Below are positions 28,757-39,489 of a DNA stretch of 64,000 nucleotides, piece by piece. The translations under genes and the position numbers were made by a program. Position 1 is the first letter of the stretch, and each line of letters begins with the position of its first letter. Source of the stretch: Enterobacteriaceae endosymbiont of Donacia vulgaris (lineage in GTDB: Bacteria; Pseudomonadota; Gammaproteobacteria; Enterobacterales; Enterobacteriaceae); contig NZ_CP046190.1 of the NCBI RefSeq assembly GCF_012568445.1, positions 396,481 to 460,480 on the forward strand, written 5' to 3'. Under the pieces are notes generated by a model. It worked only from the letters and a program-made list of their open reading frames with translations, ran no database searches and had not been told where the DNA came from.

Positions 28757-30031
28757 TTATTTAAATAATTCTAAATTAATTAATTCTTGTATTTTCTGAC
28801 GACGTCTGATAATTTTAGGAATGTTATTTTCAATTAAAATTTCAGGTATTAGTGGTCTACTATTATAATTAGAAGACATTGAAGCACCATATGCTCCTGT
28901 ATCATGAAAAACTAAATAATCACCAAGATTTACTATAGGTAACATAAAAAAAGAAATTTCTCCATTTTCTAATTGTGTAAATATATCTCCTGATTCACAT
29001 AAAGGTCCCGCAATAATAGTATCAGTTTTTGGATAATTCGACATATCTTCACCTTTTGCTGAAATTGCAGATATATAGTGATAACTACCGTACATTACTG
29101 GCCTAATTAAATCATTAAATCCTGCATCTACAATAACAAATCTTTTTTTTTTTATCTTTTTTATAGCACATACTTGACAAATTAAAAATCCTGATTCTGC
29201 TACTAAAAATCTTCCTGGTTCAATTTCTAATTTTATTTTTTTTTTAAAAAAATTATTAATAATATTTCTTGTATTATTCCATAATTGGAAATAATGATTT
29301 GTATTAACTATTTGATCACTTTTTTTATAAGGTATAGATAAGCCCCCCCCTGCTGATATTATATTAATTTGAGGCATATAAGGTTGTAGTACATTATATA
29401 ACATTGAATTACATACTTTTTGTAAATGTTGATAATTAACTCCTGAACCTATATGCATATGTATTCCAATTAAATTTAAATTATATTTTTTAATAAAATA
29501 AATAGATTTTTTTAAATCTGTATACCAGATACCATGTTTACTTGTTTCTCCTCCAGTATTTGTTTTTTTATTATGTCCGTGTCCAAAACCGGGATTAATT
29601 CTTAACCATATATTATGGCCTGTAGAAATATTACCTAATTGATGTAACATATCTATTGATCCAATATTAACAGTAATATTAAGTTCAACAATACGCTTTA
29701 ATGTTTGTGCATCAAAAATATCTGAAGTAAAAACAATATCATGCACATTTTTGGGATTGTATCCAGCAGTTAATGCTCTTTCTATTTCTCCTAATGAAAT
29801 AGCATCTACTTTCACTCCTTCATATTTCATAAGTTTTAAAATATTTATATTAGAACAAGATTTTTGTGCAAATCTAATTATATCAAATTCTTTTAATTGT
29901 AAAATTTTATTTTTTATATTTTCAGCACAATATAACCAAAAAGGAGTTTTATATTTTTTTATTAAAAATAGAATTGTTGCAGTAGTAATATTATTTTTAT
30001 TAAATTTTTTATCAAAAATTTGTATTTTCAT
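28757..30031 (-). CDS. lysA: Diaminopimelate decarboxylase
   Basis: LysA is the PLP enzyme of the last lysine step, meso-diaminopimelate to lysine, in the cytoplasm. The 424 residues (E. coli 420) show the PLP-lysine region (TPFWLYCAENI then IIRFAQKSCSN), HMHIGSGV, the ISAGGGLSIPY glycine loop, EPGRFLVAESG, and near the end GPLCESGDIF and the Tyr-containing HDTGAYGASMSSNYN. A run of eight G encodes the GGG loop (plus-strand C at 29343-29350), notable in such AT-rich DNA. Retention suggests lysine supply to self or host. In E. coli it is divergent from lysR, which is not present here. Confidence 0.97.
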   Translation of the reverse strand: MKIQIFDKKFNKNNITTATILFLIKKYKTPFWLYCAENIKNKILQLKEFDIIRFAQKSCSNINILKLMKYEGVKVDAISLGEIERALTAGYNPKNVHDIVFTSDIFDAQTLKRIVELNITVNIGSIDMLHQLGNISTGHNIWLRINPGFGHGHNKKTNTGGETSKHGIWYTDLKKSIYFIKKYNLNLIGIHMHIGSGVNYQHLQKVCNSMLYNVLQPYMPQINIISAGGGLSIPYKKSDQIVNTNHYFQLWNNTRNIINNFFKKKIKLEIEPGRFLVAESGFLICQVCAIKKIKKKRFVIVDAGFNDLIRPVMYGSYHYISAISAKGEDMSNYPKTDTIIAGPLCESGDIFTQLENGEISFFMLPIVNLGDYLVFHDTGAYGASMSSNYNSRPLIPEILIENNIPKIIRRRQKIQELINLELFK

Positions 30032-30436
30032 TTTAAAACCCTATTTTTATAAATATGATATGTTAAAGAATTTTTTATAGATATTTTAAACATTAATTAT
30101 ATAAATATTTACAAGTATATAATTACAAATTAAAAGATTATTTAATAATTATAATTATATTTTACATTTTAAGTAAATTTTATTTAACTTAAATTTAAAT
30201 TTATATTATTTTAATAATACATAAAATATTTAATATAAATAAAAGCTTTAATGAATTTAGTAGCCAAGATAATTTATCTATGTTATTTATAAAATAAAAT
30301 ATTTAAAATAATTAATAATTACCTATATAATTTACTAATATAATTTATTATAATTTAATTAGTTATTAATTAAATTAAAAGTTATTTTTTTAATTATGTA
30401 AAAATTTTAAAATATATTAAAATTTAGGGAAAAATA
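30032..30436. other. 405-bp spacer between divergent lysA and ptsH
   Basis: Nearly all A/T with no credible reading frame, RNA fold or repeat. It must hold the promoters of lysA and ptsHI-crr. cysK, which precedes ptsH in E. coli, is not here, and the spacer could be its eroded site. No CRP-type palindrome was recognised. Confidence 0.55.
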
Positions 30437-30691
30437 ATGTTACAAAAAGAAATTATTATTCAGAATACTCATGGTTTTCATACTCGTCCAGCAGCAATAT
30501 TTGTAAAAGAAGCTAAAAATTTCATATCAGATATTACAATTACATCTCAAGGAAAAACTATAAACGCTAAAAGTTTATTTAAGATACAAACTTTAGGATT
30601 AACTAAAGGAACTTTAATTATTTTAAAAACTTCAGGAATAGATGAAAAACAAGCTATTGAACATTTAACTAAAGTTATTCAAAAGTTATAA
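30437..30691 (+). CDS. ptsH: Phosphocarrier protein HPr
   Basis: HPr passes phosphate from enzyme I to the sugar-specific EIIA proteins of the phosphotransferase system. The 84 residues (E. coli 85) contain NTHGFHTRPAAIFVKEA with the phosphorylated His15, and the segment ITSQGKTINAKSLFKIQTLGL with the Ser46 region. AGGGA precedes the ATG at good spacing. First gene of ptsH-ptsI-crr, with 124 bp before ptsI. Confidence 0.97.
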   Translation: MLQKEIIIQNTHGFHTRPAAIFVKEAKNFISDITITSQGKTINAKSLFKIQTLGLTKGTLIILKTSGIDEKQAIEHLTKVIQKL

Positions 30692-30815
30692 AATAATTTT
30701 AAATTTTATAATTAAATTTATAAAAATATTTTAATAATCCATTTAATTAATTATTAAAATTATTACTAGGAATAAATATTTGATATAAATGATTACATAA
30801 TAGGAGTAAAAAAAT

Positions 30816-32549
30816 ATGATTTCAGGAATTATAGCTTCTCCTGGTATTTGTTTTGGTAAAGCTTTTTTATTAAAAAAAGAAAATATTATTATTAATCGTA
30901 ATAAAATTACTCATAATCAAATAAATATAGAAATTAATAAATTTTTAAATAGTCAAAAAAAATCTATAAAACAAGTAAAAAATATAAAAGAAAAATCATC
31001 ACAAAAAATAAATTCTGAAAAAGAATTAATTCTTGACGGATATATTCTATTTTTAGAAGATGAAGAAATGACTAAAGAAATTATTTTTTTAATAAAAAAT
31101 AATTTCTTATCTGCAGATGCAGCTGTAGATTCAGTTATAAATTCTCAAATTAAAAAATTAAAAAATTTACATGATGATTATTTAAAAGAAAGAATTTTTG
31201 ATATTAGAGATATTGGTGATCGCTTAATAAAAAATATTTTAAAATTAAGTATGATTAATTTAAATAAAATAAATGAAAAAGTAATTTTAATTGCAAAGGA
31301 TCTTACACCTTCTGAAACAGCTCAATTAAATTTAAATAAAATTCTAGGATTTATTACTGATTTAGGAAGTAAAACTTCTCATACTGCTATTATGGCACGT
31401 TCTTTAGAAATACCTGCAATTGTAGGAACTGGTAATATAACTACTAAAATTAAAACAAATGATTATATTATTTTAGATAGTATTAATAATAATATTTATA
31501 TAAATCCTTCTATAGATATAATTGAAAAAAAAAAAATATTATTTAATAATTATATAATAGAAAAAGAAAAACTTAAAAAAATTAGTAATTTGCCAGCTAA
31601 AACTAAAGATAATTATCAAATTAAAATATGTGCTAATATAGGATCATTACAAGAATTAAATAATATTCAAGAAAATGGTGCTGATGGTATTGGTTTATAT
31701 AGAACAGAATTTTTATTTATGAATCGTAATTTTTTACCTACAGAAGAAGAACAATTTAATATTTATAAAACTGTTGCTAAAAGGATGAAGGATAAATCAG
31801 TTATTATTAGAACTATGGATATAGGAGGCGATAAAAAAATACCATATATGAATTTACCTAAAGAAGAAAATCCATTTTTAGGTTATAGAGCTATTAGAAT
31901 AAGTATAGATCGAAAAGATATTTTACATACACAATTAAGAGCTATTTTAAGAGCATCTATATTTGGTAAATTATATATCATGTTCCCTATGATTATTTCA
32001 GTGGAAGAAGTTTGCTTTTTAAAGGAAGAATTAAAATATTTAAAAAGACAATTACAAAAACAAAAATATAGTTTTAATAAAAATATCCCTATCGGGATAA
32101 TGATAGAAACACCTTCATCTGCTATAATAGCTCATTATTTAATTAAAGAAGTAGATTTTTTTAGTATAGGTACTAATGATTTAACTCAATATACATTAGC
32201 TGTAGATCGTGGTAATGATTTAATTTCACACTTATATAATCCTATTCATCCTGCTATACTTTTTCTAATAAAAAAAGTAATAGATGCATCACATTCAGAA
32301 GGAAAATGGACAGGTATGTGTGGAGAGTTAGCAAGTGATGAATTTTTTATTCCTGTATTATTAGGTATGGGATTAAACGAATTTAGTATGAGTGCTATTT
32401 CTATTCCAAAAATTAAAAATATTATTCGTAATATAGAAATAATTGAAGCTAAAGAATTAGCTAATAATATTTTATTACAACCTACAATTAAAAACATTAA
32501 AAATTTATTAATAGAATTTAATAAAAAACAAAATATTTCTAAAAGGTAA
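30816..32549 (+). CDS. ptsI: Phosphoenolpyruvate-protein phosphotransferase (enzyme I)
   Basis: Enzyme I takes phosphate from PEP and gives it to HPr, starting PTS sugar uptake. The 577 residues (E. coli 575) carry the phosphorylated His in [19 protein letters not shown] (about 184-202), the PEP-binding signatures [26 protein letters not shown], and [15 protein letters not shown], and [11 protein letters not shown] with the catalytic Cys. AGGAG stands seven to eight bases before the ATG. crr follows after 4 bp. Fully conserved. Confidence 0.98.
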   Translation: MISGIIASPGICFGKAFLLKKENIIINRNKITHNQINIEINKFLNSQKKSIKQVKNIKEKSSQKINSEKELILDGYILFLEDEEMTKEIIFLIKNNFLSADAAVDSVINSQIKKLKNLHDDYLKERIFDIRDIGDRLIKNILKLSMINLNKINEKVILIAKDLTPSETAQLNLNKILGFITDLGSKTSHTAIMARSLEIPAIVGTGNITTKIKTNDYIILDSINNNIYINPSIDIIEKKKILFNNYIIEKEKLKKISNLPAKTKDNYQIKICANIGSLQELNNIQENGADGIGLYRTEFLFMNRNFLPTEEEQFNIYKTVAKRMKDKSVIIRTMDIGGDKKIPYMNLPKEENPFLGYRAIRISIDRKDILHTQLRAILRASIFGKLYIMFPMIISVEEVCFLKEELKYLKRQLQKQKYSFNKNIPIGIMIETPSSAIIAHYLIKEVDFFSIGTNDLTQYTLAVDRGNDLISHLYNPIHPAILFLIKKVIDASHSEGKWTGMCGELASDEFFIPVLLGMGLNEFSMSAISIPKIKNIIRNIEIIEAKELANNILLQPTIKNIKNLLIEFNKKQNISKR

Positions 32550-32553
32550 AAAA

Positions 32554-33057
32554 ATGAATCTTTTTTCTAATTTTTTTAAAAAAAAAAAACAAATTGAAAT
32601 GACTAAAATATTTGCTCCTATTTCAGGAAGTATAATAGATATAGAAAAAGTTCCTGATATTGTATTTGCTGATAAAATTGTAGGAGATGGTATTGCTATT
32701 AATCCAACTGGCAATATTTTAGTTGCTCCTATTGATGGAATAATTGGGAAAATATTTGATACTAATCATGCTTTTTCAATAAAAACATATAATAAAATTG
32801 AGTTATTTGTTCATTTTGGAATTGATACAGTAAATTTAAAAGGTAAAGGATTTATAAGAAAATTTAATTTAAAAAAAAACAATATAGTTAAAAAAGGTGA
32901 AACTATTATTGAATTAGATTTAAATTTTTTAAAAAAAAATGCTAAATCTATATATACTCCTGTAGTAATTTCTAATATTGAAAAAATTAATAAAATTAAA
33001 AAATATTCAGGAAACGTTATAGCTGGAATTGACCCTATATTAGAAATTTATAAATAA
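32554..33057 (+). CDS. crr: PTS glucose-type EIIA component
   Basis: EIIA-Glc passes phosphate from HPr to EIIBC-type permeases (glucose or maltose/N-acetylmuramate types). The 167 residues (E. coli 169) include NHAFSIKT with His75 and [18 protein letters not shown] with phosphorylated His90, and TPVVISN. Its N-terminal amphipathic segment is Lys-rich. It is the last gene of the pts operon. No EIIBC gene lies in this window, so the transported sugar cannot be told. The regulatory targets of EIIA in E. coli (adenylate cyclase, LacY) may well be absent. Confidence 0.97.
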   Translation: MNLFSNFFKKKKQIEMTKIFAPISGSIIDIEKVPDIVFADKIVGDGIAINPTGNILVAPIDGIIGKIFDTNHAFSIKTYNKIELFVHFGIDTVNLKGKGFIRKFNLKKNNIVKKGETIIELDLNFLKKNAKSIYTPVVISNIEKINKIKKYSGNVIAGIDPILEIYK

Positions 33058-33080
33058 ATTTTTTAAAAAAAATGTTAAAA

Positions 33081-33099
33081 AAATTTTTGATAAAAATTT
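33081..33099. terminator. Weak hairpin between convergent crr and ruvC
   Basis: AAATTTTT and AAAAATTT form an 8-bp A/T-only stem with a GAT loop in the 54-bp gap between the two stops. Such stems arise easily by chance in this base composition; position is the main support. Confidence 0.3.
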
Positions 33100-33111
33100 C
33101 TACAATATTTT

Positions 33112-33582
33112 TTATAAATATTTACGACTATGTGTAATTGCAATTGCTAATGCATCAGCTGCATCTTGTTGAGGATAGTAAGGTAATTTTAATAATGTAA
33201 AAATTGTATCTTGTACTTGTTTTTTTTTAGCATTACCAATACCTGCTACAGTCATTTTTACTGTACTAGCTGAATATTCAAAAATAGTGAGATTGTTATT
33301 TACAGCTGATACTATGGCGGCACTTCTTGCGTGTCCTAATTTTAAAGCAGAATTTGCATTTTTAGACATAAAAACTTGTTCTATAGCAAAAATATCAGGT
33401 TTAAATTTTTTTATTATTTTATTTATATCTTTATAAATTATTTTTAATCTAGTAGGAAAATCTTTAATTTTTAAGGTAAAAATACACCCACTATCAATAT
33501 AAATAATTTTGTTTTTAAATGTTTTAATTAAACCATATCCAGTGATTCTAGAACCTGGATCAATACCTAAAATTATTGTCAT
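33112..33582 (-). CDS. ruvC: Holliday junction resolvase RuvC
   Basis: RuvC cuts Holliday junctions symmetrically, normally with RuvAB. The 156 residues (E. coli 173) keep all four acidic residues: [14 protein letters not shown] (first Asp), FAIEQVFM (Glu), and [13 protein letters not shown] (two Asp). The shortening is at the C-terminus. It follows yebC on the same strand by 38 bp, as in E. coli (yebC-ruvC-ruvA-ruvB), but ruvA and ruvB do not follow; crr converges instead. RuvAB may be elsewhere. Confidence 0.96.
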   Translation of the reverse strand: MTIILGIDPGSRITGYGLIKTFKNKIIYIDSGCIFTLKIKDFPTRLKIIYKDINKIIKKFKPDIFAIEQVFMSKNANSALKLGHARSAAIVSAVNNNLTIFEYSASTVKMTVAGIGNAKKKQVQDTIFTLLKLPYYPQQDAADALAIAITHSRKYL

Positions 33583-33620
33583 AATATTTTATCTTTGAAA
33601 TTTTAAAAAATATTTATTTA

Positions 33621-34334
33621 TTAAATATCGGCGTCATGATAAATGTGTTTTATATCTTTGTTTTTATTACATAAATATAAAAACTCAATTAATTTATTTT
33701 TTGTAAAAATATTTATTTTTTTCTTTATAAAAGGTTCTATAAATAATTTAATCTTTATTGGTTCTATTTTTATTTTTTTTATTTCTTTAGTAAGGAATTT
33801 ATATTTTTTTTTTGAAAAAATTATTTGAATATTTTTTTTGTTAAATATAATATCATCTGCTTGTAATTTTTCTGCTATATCAATAATATAATTTGTATTA
33901 TGTTTATATGAATATGAAACAAATATTTGTTTTTTAAATATATAATTTACTGCCCCTTGTTGTTTTAAACTTCCTTTAATTTTATTTAACATATTTCTGA
34001 TAAAAGATAGAGTTCTATTATGATTATTTGTTAAACATTTAAACATTAATGCAATATTATCAGGACCAAATCCTTCATAATATATTTCTTTTAATACATG
34101 ATTATTTTTGTTTTTTTTTTCTAAAATATTTGTAATAATTGATCTTTTCATATTAAATGATAATGCTTTTTCTATAATTAAACGTAATTTAGAATTATAT
34201 TGTGGATTAACACTATCTCCTATTTTTATAGCTGAATGTAATTCCTTAATAATTTTAGAAAAAAGTTTATCTTTTTTATTATCTTGTAATTTTTTACGAT
34301 GACGCATATTAGACCATTTACTATGTCCTGACAT
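33621..34334 (-). CDS. yebC: YebC/PmpR family protein, probable ribosome-stalling or translation factor
   Basis: The family was long annotated as transcriptional regulators; recent work on some members points to relief of ribosome stalling, so the precise role here is open. The 237 residues (E. coli 246) start MSGHSKWSNMRHRKKLQD and show KIIKELHSAIKIGD and IYYEGFGPDNIALMFKCLTNN, the typical domain-1/2 markers. The C-terminal third is Lys/Ile-rich and weakly conserved. It lies between aspS (30 bp upstream) and ruvC on the same strand, as in E. coli after loss of nudB. Confidence 0.94.
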   Translation of the reverse strand: MSGHSKWSNMRHRKKLQDNKKDKLFSKIIKELHSAIKIGDSVNPQYNSKLRLIIEKALSFNMKRSIITNILEKKNKNNHVLKEIYYEGFGPDNIALMFKCLTNNHNRTLSFIRNMLNKIKGSLKQQGAVNYIFKKQIFVSYSYKHNTNYIIDIAEKLQADDIIFNKKNIQIIFSKKKYKFLTKEIKKIKIEPIKIKLFIEPFIKKKINIFTKNKLIEFLYLCNKNKDIKHIYHDADI

Positions 34335-34364
34335 AAAATTATATTCCTTTTATTAAATTAACTA

Positions 34365-36113
34365 TTACAATAAATATGATAAACCTAAATCTTTTAAAAA
34401 GTTATCATTTATTGGATATGGGGCTTTAGTTAACAAACAATTTGCTGATGTAGTTTTTGGAAATGCAATAACATCACGGATATTATTCGTATTAGTTAAT
34501 AACATAATTAATCGATCTAATCCTAAAGCTATTCCTATATGTGGAGGTGTCCCAAACTTTAAAGCTTCTAAAAAAAAACCAAAGTTTTGTTTTTGTATTA
34601 TTTTATTTATTTTAAGAAAATTAAATATTTTTTTTTGAAGTTTATAATTATTTATTCTTAAAGAACCACTTCCTATTTCATATCCATTAATTACTAAATC
34701 ATATGAATTAGATATTATTTGATAAGGATCTTTTTCAAACATACTATCTATATTTTTTATAGAACAGTTTTTTGGAGATGTAAAGGGATGATTCACTGAA
34801 ACTAATTTTCCTGTTTTATTTTTTTGAAATAAAGGAAAATCTATTATCCATAATGGAGACCATTTCTTCCTATTTATAAGATTTAAGTCTTCTCCTAATT
34901 TTTTTCGTAGATGTCCCATTGAAGATATACTATCATATATAATTTCTGTTCCAATAAAAATAATATCATCTTGATAACAATTATTTTTATAAATAATATT
35001 TTTAATTGTTTTATCATTTAAATGAAAAATAAAATTATTTTTTATATTCAAAATATTTATTAATTTATTATTATTTACTTGAAATACATTTAAATCTTTT
35101 GTACCATATTTTTTAATAAAATTTATATATTTATTTAAATTTTCTATTTTTGTATTACATAAATATTTGTTTTTGATAGGAATAGAAATTATTCTATTTT
35201 TGTTTTTTTTATTAAAAAAACTACTTAAATCTATAAGTTTTAAATGATTTCTTAAATCAGGTTTATCTGTACCAAAATTTTCCATTGATTCTTTAAAAGT
35301 TAAAACTTTAAATTTATTTAAATATATATTTTTTATATCTTTCCATAGATAAAAAATCATTTTTTCTATAAAATTTCGAAATTTTTCTAATTTAATAAAA
35401 GACACTTCTATATCAATTTGTGTAAATTCTGGTTGACGATCTGAACGTAAATCTTCATCACGAAAACATTTCGCAATTTGATAATAACGATCTAATCCTG
35501 CAATCATTAATAATTGTTTAAAAATTTGCGGAGATTGAGGTAATGCATAAAAATTATGTTTATGAACTCTACTTGGGACTAAATAATCTCTTGATCCTTC
35601 TGATGTTACATTTGTTAATATAGGAGTTTCAATATTTAAAAACTTTTCTTTTTCTAAAAAAGATCGAATATAACTTATTATATTAGATCTTTGTTTTAAA
35701 ATTTTTATCATTTTTTTTTGTCTTAAATCTAAATATCTATATTTTAATCTAATTTCTTCTGAATTATTTATGTTAGTATCAACAGGCAATGATTTTGATT
35801 TATTTAATATAGATATATCAAAACTAATCATTTCTATTTCTCCTGTTAATAAATTCAAGTTTTTATTTTTTTCCTCTCTTTCTACGATTTTACCTTTAAT
35901 TTTTACACAAAAATTATTACGTAATGTAGTTGCTATATTATAAGCTATTTTATATTTAGGTTTAAAAATTACTTGAATGATACCTTCTCTATCTTTTATA
36001 TTAACAAAAATTAATTTTCCTAAATTTCTATAACTATCTACCCAACCATAAATAATTATTTCTTTATTTATATATTTTTTATTAATTTCTCCACAATAAA
36101 TTTTATTTTGCAT
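34365..36113 (-). CDS. aspS: Aspartyl-tRNA synthetase
   Basis: AspS charges tRNA-Asp. The 582 residues (E. coli 590) have the N-terminal OB fold (residues 1-105; [22 protein letters not shown]), class II motif 2 with [19 protein letters not shown], and motif 3 [13 protein letters not shown] near the C-terminus. The bacterial GAD insertion (about 280-420) is present but very Asn/Lys-rich and diverged. First gene of the minus-strand aspS-yebC-ruvC run. The conserved [14 protein letters not shown] loop ([13 protein letters not shown]) is intact. Confidence 0.98.
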   Translation of the reverse strand: MQNKIYCGEINKKYINKEIIIYGWVDSYRNLGKLIFVNIKDREGIIQVIFKPKYKIAYNIATTLRNNFCVKIKGKIVEREEKNKNLNLLTGEIEMISFDISILNKSKSLPVDTNINNSEEIRLKYRYLDLRQKKMIKILKQRSNIISYIRSFLEKEKFLNIETPILTNVTSEGSRDYLVPSRVHKHNFYALPQSPQIFKQLLMIAGLDRYYQIAKCFRDEDLRSDRQPEFTQIDIEVSFIKLEKFRNFIEKMIFYLWKDIKNIYLNKFKVLTFKESMENFGTDKPDLRNHLKLIDLSSFFNKKNKNRIISIPIKNKYLCNTKIENLNKYINFIKKYGTKDLNVFQVNNNKLINILNIKNNFIFHLNDKTIKNIIYKNNCYQDDIIFIGTEIIYDSISSMGHLRKKLGEDLNLINRKKWSPLWIIDFPLFQKNKTGKLVSVNHPFTSPKNCSIKNIDSMFEKDPYQIISNSYDLVINGYEIGSGSLRINNYKLQKKIFNFLKINKIIQKQNFGFFLEALKFGTPPHIGIALGLDRLIMLLTNTNNIRDVIAFPKTTSANCLLTKAPYPINDNFLKDLGLSYLL

Positions 36114-36540
36114 TTATAAATCCTTTATTAAAAAATAGTTATTATATAATTAAATTATTTATATATAAAATATATTTTTATAAAATAAAATTTTAATATG
36201 AAGAAATTTTATTTAATAAAATTTATTTTTATATATAAAAAATATTAAATAAAATAATTAATAAAGTATTTTATATGTATATAATATACATTATTTATTA
36301 ATTTTAATAATTATTTATTTTAAATAATTTTTAATTTATTTAAATTTTTAATAAAATTTTTAAAAATATGATATTGTAATAAATAAAAATAAATAATTTA
36401 TTTTAATAATGAAATTTTTTAAAATAAAAAATAATAAATTTTTTTAGAAAAATTTTTGAAGAATATAATTTTGTTTTTTTAAATATTATAAATAACTATA
36501 ATAGTTATATAAAGTATTAAAATAATAAAATAGGAGACAT
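36114..36540. other. 427-bp spacer between divergent aspS and argS
   Basis: Almost pure A/T; no frame, RNA gene or clear inverted repeat with G+C content was seen. It should hold both promoters. A G+C-containing AGGAG Shine-Dalgarno stands just before argS. In E. coli several genes (yecD to cutC and others) separate aspS and argS; this spacer is probably what is left. Confidence 0.55.
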
Positions 36541-38274
36541 ATGAATATAAAAAAAATTCTTTCAAAAAAAATTCATAAATCTATGATTAAAATAGGTATT
36601 CCAGAAAAATATAGTCCAATATTACGTTCATGTAAGAAAAAAATACTAGGACACTATCAAGTTAATGGTATTATAGCTGCGGCTATTTTTTTAAAAATAA
36701 ATCCGAATATTTTAGCTACTAAAGTAGCAAAATATTTAAATATAAAACATATAGTATCTAAAATTAAAATATCTAAATCAGGATATATTAATCTTTTTAT
36801 CAAAAATCAATGGTTATCAGATCAAGCTAATTTATTAATAATATCTAAAAAATTAGGATTAACAACAAAAATTTTATCTGAAAATATTGTTATTGATTAT
36901 TCAAGTCCTAATGTAGCAAAAGAAATGCATGTCGGGCATCTAAGATCTACAATTATAGGAGATTCTATAGTCAGAATTCTATCTTTTGTTGGTCATAATG
37001 TAATTAAATCTAATCATATTGGTGATTGGGGGACACATTTTGGAATGATTATAGCATTTTTGAATCTTAAAAAAAATAAAAAAATAAATTTATTACTTTC
37101 TGATATAGAAAAACTATATAAAAAAGCTCAAAAAAAATATATAAAAGATATCAATTTTGCAAAACAATCTAAACTTTATGTAGTTAAATTACAACAAAAA
37201 GATATAGCTTGTTTAAAAATATGGAAAAAAATAGTTAACATTACTATGAATTATAATTATCAATTATATAAAAAACTTAATGTTAAACTTACATCTCAAG
37301 ATACTATGGGAGAAAGTACATATCATGATATGTTATCAAGTATAATTATTGATTTAAAAAAAAAGGGAATAGCTATTAATAATAACGGAGCTGTTGTAGT
37401 TCCTATAAAAGGAACGAAAAATATAAAAGGAAAATCAATGGCTGTTATTATCAAAAAAAAAGATGGAGCATATCTTTATGCAACAATAGATATTGCATGT
37501 ATTAAATATCGTTATGAACAATTTAAAGCTAATAGAATTATTTATTATGTAGATTCACGTCAAAATCAATATTTAAAACAAATTTTTCAAATAGTAAAAC
37601 AAGCAAAATATGTTCCTGTTAATATAAAATTAGAACATCATATGTTTGGTATGATTTTAAATAAAGAAAACAAACCTTTTAAGACAAGAGAAGGCAATAA
37701 TATAAAATTAAATGATTTAATAAAAGAATCTATTGTTAGAGCTAAAAATATAATTATTAAAAAAAATCCTTTCATTAAAAAAGAAACATTAGAAAAATTA
37801 TCTCATATTATTGGTATTGGAGCGATAAAATATGCTGATCTTTCTAAAAATAGAATAAATAATTATATTTTTAATTGGAATAAAATGTTATCTTTAAATG
37901 GAAATACATCTTTATATATTCAATATGCTTATGTAAGAGCTATTTCTTTATTAAAAAAATCTAATATTAATTTAACTAAATTTTTAAATTTAGAAATTAA
38001 TTTCATTACTCATTATGAATTTAATCTTGTTATATCATTTTTAGATTTTGAAGAAATTATTCTTAAAATTGTTGAAAAAGGTACTCCACATATATTATGT
38101 AATTGGTTATATAAGATTACAGTATTATTTACTTCATTTTATGAAAATTGTAATATTTTAAATTTAAAAGATAATATGTTAAAAATAAGCAGATTAAAAA
38201 TAGTTTTTTTAACATCTTTATTTTTAAAAAAAGGATTATATTTATTAGGAATAAAAACTACAAAAAAAATATAA
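36541..38274 (+). CDS. argS: Arginyl-tRNA synthetase
   Basis: ArgS charges tRNA-Arg. The 577 residues equal the E. coli length. The class I HIGH-type motif is in EMHVGHLRSTIIGDS (about 125-139), followed by HIGDWGTHFGMII; the family replaces KMSKS with a looser FKTREGNNIKL-type loop, seen here. Anticodon-binding helices at the C-terminus include YIQYAYVRAISLLKK. A strong AGGAG precedes the ATG. mnmA follows after 75 bp on the same strand. No damage seen. Confidence 0.97.
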   Translation: MNIKKILSKKIHKSMIKIGIPEKYSPILRSCKKKILGHYQVNGIIAAAIFLKINPNILATKVAKYLNIKHIVSKIKISKSGYINLFIKNQWLSDQANLLIISKKLGLTTKILSENIVIDYSSPNVAKEMHVGHLRSTIIGDSIVRILSFVGHNVIKSNHIGDWGTHFGMIIAFLNLKKNKKINLLLSDIEKLYKKAQKKYIKDINFAKQSKLYVVKLQQKDIACLKIWKKIVNITMNYNYQLYKKLNVKLTSQDTMGESTYHDMLSSIIIDLKKKGIAINNNGAVVVPIKGTKNIKGKSMAVIIKKKDGAYLYATIDIACIKYRYEQFKANRIIYYVDSRQNQYLKQIFQIVKQAKYVPVNIKLEHHMFGMILNKENKPFKTREGNNIKLNDLIKESIVRAKNIIIKKNPFIKKETLEKLSHIIGIGAIKYADLSKNRINNYIFNWNKMLSLNGNTSLYIQYAYVRAISLLKKSNINLTKFLNLEINFITHYEFNLVISFLDFEEIILKIVEKGTPHILCNWLYKITVLFTSFYENCNILNLKDNMLKISRLKIVFLTSLFLKKGLYLLGIKTTKKI

Positions 38275-38349
38275 AAATAACTATATTTTCTATATAAAAC
38301 AATATTATTGTTTTATTTAATATATAAAAAAAATTATTTTAGACAATTT

Positions 38350-39447
38350 ATGTTAAAAAAAAAAGTTATAGTTGCAATGTCTGGTGGTATAGATTCTTCT
38401 TTTACTGCTTGGTTATTAAAAAAACAAAATTATCAAGTAGAAGGATTATTTATGAAAAATTGGGAAGAAGATGATCTAAATAATACTTGTAATTTTAAAA
38501 AAGATTTACATGATGCAGAAATTATTTGTCAAAAATTAAAAATTCGTTTACATAAAATTAATTTTTCATCTGAATATTGGGATTATGTTTTTAAAAAATT
38601 TCTTCTTGAATATAAACAGGGAAATACACCTAATCCTGATATTTTATGTAATAAAATTATTAAATTTAAATATTTTATGAATTTTGCTATTAATAACTTA
38701 GGAGCTGATTTTATCAGTACAGGTCATTATGTACGTCGTAAAAAAATAAAAAATAATTATTTTTTATTAAAAGGTATTGATTCTAATAAAGATCAAAGTT
38801 ATTTTTTATATACAATAAAAAAAAAACAATTAAAAAAAATTTTATTCCCTATAGGTGGATTAAAAAAAACAGAAGTAAGATATTTTGCAAATAAATTAAA
38901 ATTTATTAATGCTAATAAAAAAGATTCTACTGGAATTTGTTTTATAGGAGAAAAAAAATTTCCTAATTTTTTAAGTCAATATATATCTACCCTTCCAGGT
39001 AATATAGTTAATATTAATGGGGAAATTATAGGAAAACATAAAGGATTAATTCATTATACTATAGGACAAAGAAAAGGTATTGGAATTGGAGGTTCTGTTT
39101 ATTTTAAAAATAAACCATGGTATGTTTATAAAAAAAATATAAAAAAAAATATTTTAGTTACAATACAAGGTAAAAAAAATTTATATTTATATTTTATTGG
39201 ATTAATAGTAAAAGAAATTCATTGGATTAATTTTATACCAAAAAATATAAAAAAAAAATATACAGTAAAAACTAGATATAGACAGAAAGAAGTTAAATGT
39301 AAAATTATTTTTTTAAAAAAAAATAAAATTAAAGTATATTTACATAATCCTATTTCTTGTATTACAAAAGGACAATCAGCTGTATTTTACTATGGGCAAA
39401 TTTGTTTAGGAGGAGGAATTATTGAAAAAGGAATTCCATTAATTTAA
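38350..39447 (+). CDS. mnmA: tRNA-specific 2-thiouridylase MnmA (TrmU)
   Basis: MnmA makes 2-thiouridine at U34 of tRNA-Glu, Gln and Lys, using ATP and sulfur relayed by Tus proteins. I start at ATG 38350 (MLKKKVIVAMSGGIDSS), which aligns with E. coli; an upstream in-frame ATG at 38308 would add 14 hydrophobic residues with no counterpart. The 365-residue product (E. coli 368) has the PP-loop SGGIDSS, GLFMKNWEEDD, the catalytic NPDILCN and STGICFIGE cysteines, GHYVRR, GQRKGIGIGG and the terminal GQSAVFYYGQICLGGG. The potABC genes follow after 42 bp; in E. coli several genes lie between these two loci. Confidence 0.96.
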   Translation: MLKKKVIVAMSGGIDSSFTAWLLKKQNYQVEGLFMKNWEEDDLNNTCNFKKDLHDAEIICQKLKIRLHKINFSSEYWDYVFKKFLLEYKQGNTPNPDILCNKIIKFKYFMNFAINNLGADFISTGHYVRRKKIKNNYFLLKGIDSNKDQSYFLYTIKKKQLKKILFPIGGLKKTEVRYFANKLKFINANKKDSTGICFIGEKKFPNFLSQYISTLPGNIVNINGEIIGKHKGLIHYTIGQRKGIGIGGSVYFKNKPWYVYKKNIKKNILVTIQGKKNLYLYFIGLIVKEIHWINFIPKNIKKKYTVKTRYRQKEVKCKIIFLKKNKIKVYLHNPISCITKGQSAVFYYGQICLGGGIIEKGIPLI

Positions 39448-39489
39448 CTAAAATAAATTTTTTTAATATTTTTTATATAGAGTATTATT

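Noticed and set aside
29343-29350. Run of eight C as a phase-variation tract
   Set aside because: It encodes the conserved GGG loop of LysA in frame; no promoter or contingency context.
32246-32714. Two minus-strand frames over the ptsI end and the crr start
   Set aside because: They are antisense shadows of the highly conserved ptsI and crr genes.
38308-38349. Upstream ATG of mnmA giving 14 more residues
   Set aside because: The extension has no counterpart in MnmA, and ATG 38350 aligns with the family start.
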